From an uncultured Pseudomonadota bacterium (GTDB lineage: Bacteria > Pseudomonadota > Gammaproteobacteria > Burkholderiales > Burkholderiaceae): DNA of 49,821 nucleotides. Position numbers and translations under genes: made by a program. The stretch is taken from contig CAMLIZ010000009.1 of NCBI GenBank assembly GCA_946480245.1, positions 1 to 49,821 of the forward strand, read 5' to 3'. The notes beneath the pieces were generated by a model. That model was not told the DNA's origin and did no database searches. It saw only the letters and a program-made list of their open reading frames with translations. Positions 8,706 to 18,018 of this stretch are shown in pieces (position 1 is the stretch's first letter; each line of letters opens with the position of its first letter).

Positions 8706-10300
8706 GCCCTGCCCTGCTCCAGCTCGCGCAGCTTGAAGCGCTGGATCTTGCCGGTGGCCGTCTTCGGCAGCTCATCCACGAACTCGATCGCGCGTGGGTA
8801 CTTGTAGGGCGCGAGCCGGTCCTTCACGAAGGCCTTGAGCTCGGCGTCGCCGGCCTGGTTGCCGGCCTTGAGCACCACGAAGGCCTTGGTCTTCACCAGG
8901 CCCTCGCCGTCCGGCACGCCGATCACCGCGGCCTCCAGCACCGCGGGGTGCTGCACCAGCGTGGCCTCCACCTCGAACGGGCTGACCCAGATGCCGCTGA
9001 CCTTGAGCATGTCGTCGCTGCGGCCCGAGTAGGTGTAGGTGCCATCGGCGTTGTGCACGTACTTGTCGCCGCTCTTGGTCCAGCCGCCCTGGAAGGTCTC
9101 GTGCGTCTTCACGCGGTTGCCCCAGTACATCATCGCGGCCGAGGGCCCATGGATGTACAGGTCGCCGGGCTCGCCCTCGGGCACCGGGCGGCCATCGTCG
9201 CCGCGCAGCTCGATCTCGTAGCCCGGCACCGGCCAGCCCGTGGTGCCGTAGCGCACGTCGCCCGGCCGGTTGGAGATGAAGATGTGCAGCATTTCGGTGG
9301 AGCCGATGCCGTCGACGATGTCCACGCCGAAGTGCTCGCGGAAGCGCTGGCCGATTTCCGCCGGCAGCGCCTCGCCGGCCGAGGAAGCCAGGCGCAATGA
9401 CACGGCCTTGCGCCCCGGCAGTTGCGGCGATGCCAGCATGCCGGCAAAGCCCGTGGGCGCGCAGAAGAACACGGTGGGCCTGAGCCCGCCCACGCCGCCC
9501 GTCAGGCGCTTGAAGTTGGCGTCCGGCGTGGGCCGCTCGGCCATCAGCAGCACGGTGGCGCCCACGCCCATCGGGAACGTGAGCGCGTTGCCCAGGCCGT
9601 AGGCGAAGAAGAGCTTGGCCGCGGAGAAGCAGATGTCCCACTCCTGCAGGCCCAGGACCCGCTTGCCGTAAAGCTCCACGGTCCAGTACGGATTGGCATG
9701 CGAATGCACGGTGCCCTTGGGCCGGCCGGTGGAGCCGGAGGAATAGAGCCAGAACGCCGGGTCGTCGGCATGGGTGGCGGCCGGGCGCGGCAGCGGCGCA
9801 TGACCGTCGAGGAAGGCCTCGAACTCCACCTCGGCGTAGTCCAGCGGCGCCACGGGCCGCGACACCACCACTTTGTGCACCTCGTGGTCGCTCTTGACCA
9901 GCGCGGTCTTCAGCGCCGGCAGCAGCGCCCCCGACACCAGCACCGCCTGCGCCCGCGAGTGCTCGAGCATGTAGGCGTAGTCGTCGGCAGTGAGCAGCGT
10001 GTTCACGGCCACCGGCACGGCGCCCGCGTACATCGCCCCGAGAAAGCACACCGGCCAGTCGGTCACGTCCTGCATCAGCAGCAGCACGCGCTCCTCGCGC
10101 TTGACGCCTGCGGCGCGCAAGCCCGCGGCCAGGCGTCGCACGCGTTCGTCCAGCTCGCCGTAGGTGACCTGGCCCAGGTCGTCCACGAACGCAGGTTTGG
10201 CGGCACGTGCGCTGTTCAACGCCAGCAGGTGCTGCGCGAAGTTGAAGCTCTCCGGGGGAGGCTGCACGCCTTCGGGCGTGTGGATCGGCATCGGGCTCAT
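8702..10300 (-). CDS. bclA: Benzoate-CoA ligase
   Basis: This enzyme activates benzoate with ATP and CoA to benzoyl-CoA, the entry step of the box pathway. The 532-residue AMP-forming ligase has the P-loop LYSSGSTGRPKGTVHSH (about residue 190), FFAYGLGNALTFP typical of benzoate-CoA ligases, the GIGSTEMLHIF motif, the hinge YSGRSDDMLKVSGIWVSP, and the catalytic lysine in KTATGKIQRF near the C-terminus. I chose the ATG at 10300 because a GGAG lies 8 bases upstream; the frame is open 68 codons further but that part is Cys/Pro/Arg-rich noise. It is separated from boxD by 67 bases and overlaps the hydrolase gene by 4. Confidence 0.95.
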   Translation of the reverse strand: MSPMPIHTPEGVQPPPESFNFAQHLLALNSARAAKPAFVDDLGQVTYGELDERVRRLAAGLRAAGVKREERVLLLMQDVTDWPVCFLGAMYAGAVPVAVNTLLTADDYAYMLEHSRAQAVLVSGALLPALKTALVKSDHEVHKVVVSRPVAPLDYAEVEFEAFLDGHAPLPRPAATHADDPAFWLYSSGSTGRPKGTVHSHANPYWTVELYGKRVLGLQEWDICFSAAKLFFAYGLGNALTFPMGVGATVLLMAERPTPDANFKRLTGGVGGLRPTVFFCAPTGFAGMLASPQLPGRKAVSLRLASSAGEALPAEIGQRFREHFGVDIVDGIGSTEMLHIFISNRPGDVRYGTTGWPVPGYEIELRGDDGRPVPEGEPGDLYIHGPSAAMMYWGNRVKTHETFQGGWTKSGDKYVHNADGTYTYSGRSDDMLKVSGIWVSPFEVEATLVQHPAVLEAAVIGVPDGEGLVKTKAFVVLKAGNQAGDAELKAFVKDRLAPYKYPRAIEFVDELPKTATGKIQRFKLRELEQGRA

Positions 10301-10367
10301 GGGACAGGCTCCGCAGGGGGAAGAAGGGAGCGCTCGAGCGGAGCGCCCCGGCGGCAAATGGCAGTGA

Positions 10368-11933
10368 TCAGGAAGGCAGCGGCACGGCGGCAAGTCGGTC
10401 CAGCACGGGCGCGGCCGCCTGCAGGGCGCTGCGCTGCATGTAGAAGGCCAGCGCGCGCAGGCCGCCCAGTTCCTGGCCGCCGCCGGCACGACCCGGGCCG
10501 CCATGCAGCGATTGCGGCATCACGTTGCCATGGCCTGTGTGTGTGCCGCCCACCTCGGGCGAGACCACGTGAACCCGGCCGTGGCTGTCGGCGAGCGCGA
10601 GCGCGGTGTCGGCCAGCAATGCGTTGTCGGCACCGTAGAGCGACGCCACCAAAGAGCCCTGGCCGCGACGCACCAGCGCCAGCGCCTGCTCGATCGAGCC
10701 ATAGGGCAACAAGGTGGCCACCGGCCCGAACACCTCGAGGCGATGCACCCGATCGGCCTGCTCCGGCTCGTCGCAGGCCAGCAGCGTGGGGCCCAGGCAC
10801 GCCGCCACGCCGGGGTCGGCATCCACGAGCGGAGCCCCAGCGCCGTCGAGCAGCAACGCAGCCTGCGCACGCAACTCGGCGATGCCGGCCTTCACGTTGT
10901 CGTACTGTTCGCGGCTGACCAGCGCGCCCATGCGCACGGTCTCGTTGCGCGGGTTGCCCACTGTCACGGCGGCCAGCTTGGCGCGCAAGGCTTCGGCCAC
11001 CGGTTGCAGCAGCGGCCGGGGCACGAAGGCGCGGCGGATCGCGGTGCACTTCTGGCCCGACTTGACGGTCATCTCGCGCACCACTTCGCGCACGAAGAGG
11101 TCGAACGCGGCGCTGCCTGGCGCGGCATCGGGCATCAGCAGCGCCGAATTCAGGCTGTCGGCCTCGACGTTCACGCGCACCGAGCGCTCGGCCACGGCGG
11201 CGTGCCGTCGGATCAACGCCGCGGTGTCCGCCGAGCCGGTGAACGACACCACGTCGAACGGCTGCAGCGCATCCATCAGCCCGGCCGAACCGCCGCAGAC
11301 GACCGACAGCGCCCCGGGTGGCAACACGCCTGCCTGCACCACGTCGGCCACCATGCGTTGCGCCAGCCAGGCCGTGGCGGTGGCGGGCTTCACGATCACC
11401 GGCACGCCGGCCAGCAGCGCAGGCGCGGCCTTTTCCCACAGGCCCCAGCCGGGGAAGTTGAAGGCATTGATGAACAGCGCAACGCCGCGCGAGGGCTGCA
11501 GCACATGCTGCGACTGGAAGAGGCCGTCTTTGGCCAGCGGCACGCGCGCCCCGTCCAGCAGGCAGCGCGCCGAGCCGAGCGCGGCGCCCCATCGCGCGTA
11601 CTGGCCCAGGGTGTAGATGGCGCCGTCGATGTCGACCGCGGAATCGTTCTTCACCGTGCCCGAGTTGGCGGTGGCGATCTGGTAATAGGTGTCACGCCCG
11701 GCCTGCAGCACCTTGACGATGCGGCCCAGCAGCTCGGCGCGGTCGCCGAAGCTCAGCGCACGCAGGGCCGCGCCGCCCTGCTCCCGTGCAAATCGAAAGC
11801 CGGCGGGCAAGTCCAGCCCGGCGCTGGACACGCGCGCCAACCCACGCCCCGTGACGGGATCGCGCAGCAGCTGCCCTTCACCCTGGCCGGCAACCCACTG
11901 GCCGCCGAGATGGTTCAACAACAGTTCGGTCAT
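10368..11933 (-). CDS. boxD: 3,4-dehydroadipyl-CoA semialdehyde dehydrogenase (BoxD)
   Basis: BoxD oxidises the ring-cleavage product 3,4-dehydroadipyl-CoA semialdehyde to 3,4-dehydroadipyl-CoA with NADP+. The 521-residue protein has the aldehyde dehydrogenase core: INAFNFPGWGLWEKAAPALLAG, the nucleotide-binding VVSFTGSADTAALI, the general-base Glu in VNVEADSLNSALL and the catalytic Cys in VKSGQKCTAIRRAFV. The pattern resembles the ALDH domain of PaaZ more than classical ALDHs, as expected for this family. The ATG at 11933 follows the DUF4863 stop by 11 bases. The longer open frame upstream is out-of-frame sequence of the DUF4863 gene. The assignment is strengthened by boxA, boxB and boxC across the divergent promoter. 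Confidence 0.93.
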   Translation of the reverse strand: MTELLLNHLGGQWVAGQGEGQLLRDPVTGRGLARVSSAGLDLPAGFRFAREQGGAALRALSFGDRAELLGRIVKVLQAGRDTYYQIATANSGTVKNDSAVDIDGAIYTLGQYARWGAALGSARCLLDGARVPLAKDGLFQSQHVLQPSRGVALFINAFNFPGWGLWEKAAPALLAGVPVIVKPATATAWLAQRMVADVVQAGVLPPGALSVVCGGSAGLMDALQPFDVVSFTGSADTAALIRRHAAVAERSVRVNVEADSLNSALLMPDAAPGSAAFDLFVREVVREMTVKSGQKCTAIRRAFVPRPLLQPVAEALRAKLAAVTVGNPRNETVRMGALVSREQYDNVKAGIAELRAQAALLLDGAGAPLVDADPGVAACLGPTLLACDEPEQADRVHRLEVFGPVATLLPYGSIEQALALVRRGQGSLVASLYGADNALLADTALALADSHGRVHVVSPEVGGTHTGHGNVMPQSLHGGPGRAGGGQELGGLRALAFYMQRSALQAAAPVLDRLAAVPLPS

Positions 11934-11944
11934 CGGTAGGTCCG

Positions 11945-12436
11945 TCAGCGCAGCGTGAACTCGATGGCGCCTTCCGGCAACAGGTACAGCACCAATGCGC
12001 GCCCGCCAGACACCGTGGGCCGGTGAGCGCTGCCCGGTGGGTACACCTTCCAACCGGCGGGCTGGCCGTCGAAGCGTGCGTTGCCGCCCGGCACCATGCC
12101 ATCGCCGGGGGCCAGGGGCATGACGAGGTCGATTTCGCCCTGGGGATGGGTGTGATGCGGGCCGGCCACATCGATCATGTCCACCACATCCACCGAGAAG
12201 CCGTGGGTACGCGGGCTGTGCTTGACGACGCGCCCGTAGCGGATGCCGCCGGCCTCGCGCTGGCACATCCAGCCTTCCATCACGCCTTGGCGGCATGCCG
12301 TGGCGAGCGACTCGTAGTGCACGCTGCCCGGGCCATGCTCCGCGTTCAGCCACGCGGCCAGTCGCTCATCGAGCGGCCGGCCGGCCAGCAAGGCTGTGAA
12401 GCGGCCGACCAGAGCGGCGAAGTCGTCTTGCGTCAT
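11945..12436 (-). CDS. DUF4863 protein (4-hydroxylaminobenzoate lyase-like), first gene of the leftward box operon
   Basis: This small cytoplasmic protein of 163 residues looks like a cupin. HHTHPQGEIDLVMPL (about residues 93-107) has the HxH...E spacing of a cupin metal site, and KVYPPGSAHRPTVSGGRALVLYLLPEG supplies the second cupin motif with a His. I recognise it as DUF4863. From memory, the family includes 4-hydroxylaminobenzoate lyase (PnbB) and is often found with box genes. Its role in benzoate metabolism is unknown; a detoxifying or ring-modifying step on an aromatic acid is possible. The ATG at 12436 is preferred over an in-frame TTG at 12451, though no strong ribosome binding site is visible for either. 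It directly adjoins the boxR control region. Confidence 0.8.
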   Translation of the reverse strand: MTQDDFAALVGRFTALLAGRPLDERLAAWLNAEHGPGSVHYESLATACRQGVMEGWMCQREAGGIRYGRVVKHSPRTHGFSVDVVDMIDVAGPHHTHPQGEIDLVMPLAPGDGMVPGGNARFDGQPAGWKVYPPGSAHRPTVSGGRALVLYLLPEGAIEFTLR

Positions 12437-12479
12437 GTTGCCGGTAGTCAACTGCAGTGCAGCGAACTTGAGGTATTAA

Positions 12480-12496
12480 ACTGCATGCGCTCAAGT
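12480..12496 (+). repeat. TGCA-containing 17-base direct repeat, copy 1 (probable BoxR operator)
   Basis: ACTGCATGCGCTCAAGT is repeated 49 bases to the right with 15 of 17 bases identical. It lies between the divergent DUF4863 and boxR start codons. Its 3' part CTCAAGTT (12490-12497) is also inverted as AACTTGAG at 12465-12472. TGCA motifs are the recognition core described for BzdR/BoxR regulators in Azoarcus (established for the family, as I recall it), so BoxR is the likely ligand. Two further TGCA sites lie at 12453-12456 and 12458-12461. Confidence 0.6.
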
Positions 12497-12521
12497 TACC
12501 GGACCGCCCGCCGCACGTCAA
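12493..12521 (-). promoter_or_regulatory. Candidate promoter of the leftward benzoate operon
   Basis: On the minus strand, TTGACG (12516-12521) and TAACTT (12493-12498) are separated by 17 bases. This is a reasonable -35 with a weak -10, pointing toward the DUF4863-boxD-bclA-transporter genes. Both 17-base TGCA repeats sit next to it: one overlaps the -10 and the other ends 8 bases upstream of the -35. That arrangement would let BoxR cover the promoter. The assignment is by eye, without transcript data. Confidence 0.4.
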
Positions 12522-12528
12522 GCACTAT

Positions 12529-12545
12529 ACTGCATGCGCTTGAGT
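12529..12545 (+). repeat. TGCA-containing 17-base direct repeat, copy 2, overlapping the boxR -10
   Basis: ACTGCATGCGCTTGAGT is the second copy of the repeat. It overlaps the rightward -10-like TATACT (12526-12531) and begins 31 bases before the boxR ATG, so binding here would repress boxR itself. No convincing -35 is visible at the right distance for this promoter. The 49-base separation of the copies is roughly 4.7 helical turns. Confidence 0.6.
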
Positions 12546-12559
12546 AAACACCGAGGACC

Positions 12560-13480
12560 ATGGACCGCAACGACCCCGACTTGGCCGACCAGGAGCCGCA
12601 GGTACCTGACCGCCGTGAAGACGAGCGCGACCCGTTTCTGGTGGCGCTGGGCGAGCGCGTGCGGGCGCTGCGAGCCCGCAAGGGCATGACGCGGCGCGCG
12701 CTGTCGGTCGCCTCCGAAGTGTCCGAGCGACATCTGGCCAACCTGGAGTTGGGCCAGGGCAATGCCTCGGTGCTGGTGCTGCGCCAAGTGGCGCTGGCGC
12801 TGGGCTGCCAGATCGCCGAGCTGCTGGGCGACGAGACCACCAGCTCGCCGGAATGGCTGCTGATCCGCGACCTGCTGCGCGGGCGCGACGACGAGGCCCT
12901 GCGCCGCGGCCGGCTCGCGTTGGCCCACCTGTACGGCGAGAGCGCGCAGCCCGACGCCCGCCGCTCGCGCATTGCGCTGATCGGCCTGCGCGGGGCCGGC
13001 AAATCTACGCTCGGGCGCCGCCTGGCAGAGGCACTGAACGTCTCCTTCGTGGAGCTCAACCGGGAGATCGAGCGCGTCGCCGGGTGTGGGCTGCACGAGA
13101 TCCACAACCTGCTGGGCCCGGCGGCGTATCGCCGCTACGAACGCCGCGCGTTGGAGGAAACGGTGCAGCTCTACCCCGACGCGGTGATCGCCACGCCGGG
13201 TGGCATCGTCTCCGATCCGGCCACCTTCAACCTGCTGTTGGCGCACTGCTACACGGTGTGGCTCAAGGCCTCGCCGGAGGAGCACATGCAGCGCGTCATC
13301 GCGCAAGGCGACTTGCGCCCGATGTCCGGCAACCGGGAGGCGATGGACGACCTCAAGCGCATCCTCGCCGGCCGTGCTGCCTTCTATGGCAAGGCTGACG
13401 CAGTGCTGGACACCAGTGGCAAGACGGCCGACCAGTCGCTCGCCGCGCTGCAAGCGCTCATCACCCCGGGGCGCGGCTGA
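12560..13480 (+). CDS. boxR: BoxR, benzoyl-CoA-responsive transcriptional regulator
   Basis: This 306-residue regulator has the BzdR/BoxR two-domain design. Residues about 25-90 are an HTH_3/XRE-type DNA-binding domain (LGERVRALRARKGMTRRALSVASEVSERHLANLELGQGN). Residues 137-300 are a shikimate-kinase-like domain with a P-loop GLRGAGKST (142-150) that serves as effector sensor; benzoyl-CoA is the known inducer in Azoarcus. By family knowledge it represses the box genes until benzoyl-CoA appears. The ATG is preceded by a GAGGA purine stretch. It is divergent from the DUF4863-boxD operon and lies 126 bases upstream of boxC. The TGCA repeats on both sides are its likely operators, including autoregulation. 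Confidence 0.93.
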   Translation: MDRNDPDLADQEPQVPDRREDERDPFLVALGERVRALRARKGMTRRALSVASEVSERHLANLELGQGNASVLVLRQVALALGCQIAELLGDETTSSPEWLLIRDLLRGRDDEALRRGRLALAHLYGESAQPDARRSRIALIGLRGAGKSTLGRRLAEALNVSFVELNREIERVAGCGLHEIHNLLGPAAYRRYERRALEETVQLYPDAVIATPGGIVSDPATFNLLLAHCYTVWLKASPEEHMQRVIAQGDLRPMSGNREAMDDLKRILAGRAAFYGKADAVLDTSGKTADQSLAALQALITPGRG

Positions 13481-13496
13481 CCCCGTTTGTAAATAA

Positions 13497-13508
13497 GCAC
13501 TTTAGTGC
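13497..13508 (+). repeat. Short perfect inverted repeat upstream of the boxC promoter
   Basis: GCACT-TT-AGTGC is a perfect dyad located just after boxR and 11 bases upstream of the boxC -35 box. It is too weak and lacks a U-tract for a terminator; an accessory operator is possible. Confidence 0.3.
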
Positions 13509-13518
13509 CGCCGAAAGC

Positions 13519-13549
13519 TTGACTTGTCGCAATGGTGCAGTATTATGCA
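13519..13549 (+). promoter_or_regulatory. boxC promoter with an overlapping TGCA-N6-TGCA operator
   Basis: TTGACT (13519-13524), a 16-base spacer and TATTAT (13541-13546) make a strong sigma-70 promoter about 60 bases before the boxC start. TGCA at 13536-13539 and again at 13546-13549, separated by GTATTA, form a TGCA-N6-TGCA motif laid directly over the -10 box. This is the operator form I recall for BoxR/BzdR in Azoarcus, and its position explains repression by occlusion. Another TGCA occurs at 13573-13576. The boxC ribosome binding site AGGAG follows at 13596-13600. Confidence 0.75.
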
Positions 13550-13606
13550 TCTCACCGAGTGCGGCACGATGCTGCATAGCACTCACCGACAAGTCAGGAG
13601 CACTGC

Positions 13607-15280
13607 ATGAGCGACACCGCCCTCGCCTCCCCACCTCGCGTGGACTACCGCACCGATCCCGCCCACTACCGCCACTGGTCGCTGAAGGTGGAAGGGCCCG
13701 TCGCCACGCTGGCGCTCAACGTCGATGAAAACGGCGGCTTGCGGCCGGGCTACAAGCTCAAGCTCAACAGCTACGACCTGGGCGTGGACATCGAGCTGCA
13801 CGATGCGCTGAACCGCATCCGCTTCGAGCACCCCGCCGTGAAGGTGGTCGTGTTCGAAAGCGGCAAGGAGCGCATCTGGTGCTCCGGCGCCAACATCTAC
13901 ATGCTGGGCCTGTCGACGCACGCGTGGAAGGTGAACTTCTGCAAGTTCACCAACGAGACGCGCAACGGCATCGAGGACTCCTCGGCCTGCTCGGGCCTGA
14001 AGTTCATCGCCGCGGTCAACGGCGCCTGCGCGGGCGGCGGCTACGAGCTGGCGCTGGCATGCGACGAGATCCTTCTGATCGACGACCGCTCCTCGTCGGT
14101 GAGCCTGCCCGAGGTGCCCTTGCTCGGCGTGCTGCCGGGCACCGGCGGCCTCACGCGCGTGACGGACAAGCGCCGGGTGCGGCACGACCTGGCCGACATC
14201 TTCTGCACCACCACCGAGGGCGTGCGCGGCAAGAAGGCCAAGGACTGGCGCCTGGTCGACGAGATCGTGAAGCCGGCGCAGTTTGCGCAGCGGGTGCAGG
14301 AGCGCGCCCGCGAGCTGGCCGCGCAGAGCGATCGCCCGTCGGACGCAAAGGGCGTGGCGCTGACGCCGATCGACGTGAGCATCGAAGCCGATGCGCTGCG
14401 CTACCAACACGTCACGGTGGACATCGACCGCGCCCGCCGTACCGCCACCTTCACGGTGAAGGGGCCCACCGGCCCGCAGCCTGCGGATATTGGCGCCGTC
14501 GTGGCTGCCGGCGCTGCCTGGTGGCCGCTGGCGATGGGTCGGCAGCTCGATGACGCGATCCTGCAGATGCGCACCAACGAGCTGAACATCGGCACCTGGC
14601 TGCTCAAGACCGAAGGCGACGCCGACGCTGTACTGGCCACCGACGCCGTCCTGCTGGCGCACCGGCAGCACTGGCTGGTGCGCGAGACCACAGGGTTGCT
14701 GCGGCGCACCTTCAGCCGGCTGGACGTGTCGTCGCGCAGCCTGTTCGCGCTGGTGGAGCCGGGCTCCTGCTTCGCCGGCAGCCTGCTGGAGCTCGCGCTG
14801 GCGGCCGATCGCATCTACCACCTCGCGCTGCCCGACGAGCCGCAGCGCGCACCGACGATCACCGTGGGTGAGGCCAACTTCGTCCTGTACCCCATGGCCA
14901 CCGGCCAGTCGCGCCTGGGCCGTCGCTTCTACGACGAAGCGGCACCCATTGATGCGGTGCGCGCGCAGATCGGCCGCCCGCTGGACGCGGACGTCGCCTT
15001 CCAACTCGGCCTGGTGACCGCCGCGCCGGACGACATCGACTGGGCCGACGAGGTGCGCCTGGCGCTGGAGGAGCGAGCAGCCATGTCGCCCGACGCGCTC
15101 ACCGGCCTGGAGGCCAACCTGCGCTTCAACGGCCCGGAGACCATGTGGAGCCGCGTCTTCGGCCGCCTCACCGCCTGGCAGAACTGGATCTTCCAGCGGC
15201 CCAACGCCGTGGGCGACAAGGGCGCGCTCAAGGTGTACGGCAGCGGCGACAAGGCCATCTTCGATTTCAACCGAGTCTGA
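13607..15280 (+). CDS. boxC: 2,3-epoxybenzoyl-CoA dihydrolase / ring-cleaving BoxC
   Basis: BoxC hydrolyses 2,3-epoxybenzoyl-CoA, cleaving the ring to 3,4-dehydroadipyl-CoA semialdehyde plus formate. The 557-residue length fits BoxC, which is about twice a normal crotonase and consists of two enoyl-CoA-hydratase-like halves. In the first half KERIWCSGANIYMLG (about residues 85-100) and AAVNGACAGGGYELALACDEILL (about 135-158) form the oxyanion-hole region. VSLPEVPLLGVLPGTGGLTRV follows. The second half has LVEPGSCFAGSLLELALAADRIYHL. The ATG at 13607 has AGGAG 6 bases upstream. It heads boxC-boxB-boxA, behind its own promoter. Confidence 0.96.
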   Translation: MSDTALASPPRVDYRTDPAHYRHWSLKVEGPVATLALNVDENGGLRPGYKLKLNSYDLGVDIELHDALNRIRFEHPAVKVVVFESGKERIWCSGANIYMLGLSTHAWKVNFCKFTNETRNGIEDSSACSGLKFIAAVNGACAGGGYELALACDEILLIDDRSSSVSLPEVPLLGVLPGTGGLTRVTDKRRVRHDLADIFCTTTEGVRGKKAKDWRLVDEIVKPAQFAQRVQERARELAAQSDRPSDAKGVALTPIDVSIEADALRYQHVTVDIDRARRTATFTVKGPTGPQPADIGAVVAAGAAWWPLAMGRQLDDAILQMRTNELNIGTWLLKTEGDADAVLATDAVLLAHRQHWLVRETTGLLRRTFSRLDVSSRSLFALVEPGSCFAGSLLELALAADRIYHLALPDEPQRAPTITVGEANFVLYPMATGQSRLGRRFYDEAAPIDAVRAQIGRPLDADVAFQLGLVTAAPDDIDWADEVRLALEERAAMSPDALTGLEANLRFNGPETMWSRVFGRLTAWQNWIFQRPNAVGDKGALKVYGSGDKAIFDFNRV

Positions 15281-15298
15281 TCCTCGAGAGGAGCACAC

Positions 15299-16726
<1,428 letters not shown>

Positions 16727-16730
16727 GCAC

Positions 16731-18005
16731 GTGGACATGCCGGTCACACTCGGGCTGATCAAGCAGCACCTGATCGACCCCGAGATCTGCATCCGCTGCA
16801 ACACCTGCGAGGCCACCTGCCCGGTGGGCGCGATCACGCACGACTCGCGCAACTACGTGGTGGATGCGGCCAAGTGCAACCTGTGCATGGCCTGCGTGCC
16901 CCCGTGTCCCACCGGCTCCATCGACAACTGGCGCACGGTGCCGGCAGCGCGCGCCTACAGCGTCGAGGCGCAGTTGGGCTGGGACGAGCTGCCGCCGGAG
17001 CTGACGCCGCAGGCACTCGGCGAAGACGAAGGCGAAGTCGCGGTGGCCGAGGCGGCCCTGGCGAGCGCGCCGGCGGAGCCGCCGCCCGAGCCGCGCTTCG
17101 ACAGCGCGCAGTACGCGGCCACCGTGCCGCCCTGGTCTGCGGCCCATGCCTACACCAACCTCTTCGGCCCGAAAGCCGCCGAGAAGACGGTGACCGCCAC
17201 GGTGGTGGGCAACGTGCGCGTCACCGAGGTGGGCCGCGAGTACGACACGCATCACATCGTGCTCGACTTCGGCCCCATGCCCTTCCCGGTGCTGGAGGGC
17301 CAGTCGATCGGCATCATTCCGCCCGGGGTGGACGAGCACGGCCGGCCGCATCACGCGCGGCAGTACTCGGTGGCCAGCCCCCGCAACGGCGAGCGCCCGG
17401 GCTACAACAACCTGTCGCTCACGATCAAGCGCGTGCTGCAGGATCACCAGGGCCGCCCGGTGCGCGGCGTGGCGAGCAACTACATGTGCGACCTGAAGGT
17501 GGGCGACACCTGCGAAGTGATCGGCCCGTTCGGCGCCAGCTTCCTGATGCCCAACCACCCGCGCTCGAACATCGTGATGATCTGCACCGGCACCGGCAGT
17601 GCGCCGATGCGCGCCATGACCGAGTGGCGGCGCCGGCTGCGCAAGACGGGCAAGTTCGAGGGCGGCAAGCTGATGCTGTTCTTCGGCGCACGCACCCCGC
17701 AGGAACTGCCCTACTTCGGCCCGCTGCAAAGCCTGCCCAAGGATTTCATCGACATCAACTTCGCGTTCTCGCGCATGGACGATGCGCCCAAGCGCTATGT
17801 GCAGGACGTGATGCGCGAACGCGCCGCCGACCTGGCGCGCCTTCTCGAGGACGGCGACACCTGCTTCTACGTCTGCGGGCTGAAGGCGATGGAAGAAGGC
17901 GTGGTGCTGGCGTTGCGCGACATCGCCGAGCAGGCCGGCCTGCAGTGGGATGCGGTGGGCCTGCGCCTCAAGCGCGAAGGCCGCCTGCACCTGGAAACCT
18001 ATTGA
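16731..18005 (+). CDS. boxA: Benzoyl-CoA 2,3-epoxidase reductase subunit BoxA
   Basis: BoxA passes electrons from NADPH through FAD and two [4Fe-4S] clusters to BoxB. The N-terminus holds two ferredoxin motifs, [12 protein letters not shown] (C20-C30) and [12 protein letters not shown] (C49-C59). An Ala/Pro/Glu-rich linker follows (about residues 95-125). The remainder is a ferredoxin-NADP-reductase-like module with the flavin site [21 protein letters not shown], a pyridine-nucleotide motif [14 protein letters not shown] and a terminal [10 protein letters not shown]. It starts 4 bases after boxB. GTG at 16731 and ATG at 16737 are both possible; the ATG gives MPVTLG. The 424-residue length is normal. 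The gene is convergent with the TonB receptor gene. Confidence 0.95.
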   Translation: MDMPVTLGLIKQHLIDPEICIRCNTCEATCPVGAITHDSRNYVVDAAKCNLCMACVPPCPTGSIDNWRTVPAARAYSVEAQLGWDELPPELTPQALGEDEGEVAVAEAALASAPAEPPPEPRFDSAQYAATVPPWSAAHAYTNLFGPKAAEKTVTATVVGNVRVTEVGREYDTHHIVLDFGPMPFPVLEGQSIGIIPPGVDEHGRPHHARQYSVASPRNGERPGYNNLSLTIKRVLQDHQGRPVRGVASNYMCDLKVGDTCEVIGPFGASFLMPNHPRSNIVMICTGTGSAPMRAMTEWRRRLRKTGKFEGGKLMLFFGARTPQELPYFGPLQSLPKDFIDINFAFSRMDDAPKRYVQDVMRERAADLARLLEDGDTCFYVCGLKAMEEGVVLALRDIAEQAGLQWDAVGLRLKREGRLHLETY

Positions 18006-18018
18006 CCCGCCCGCCGCG

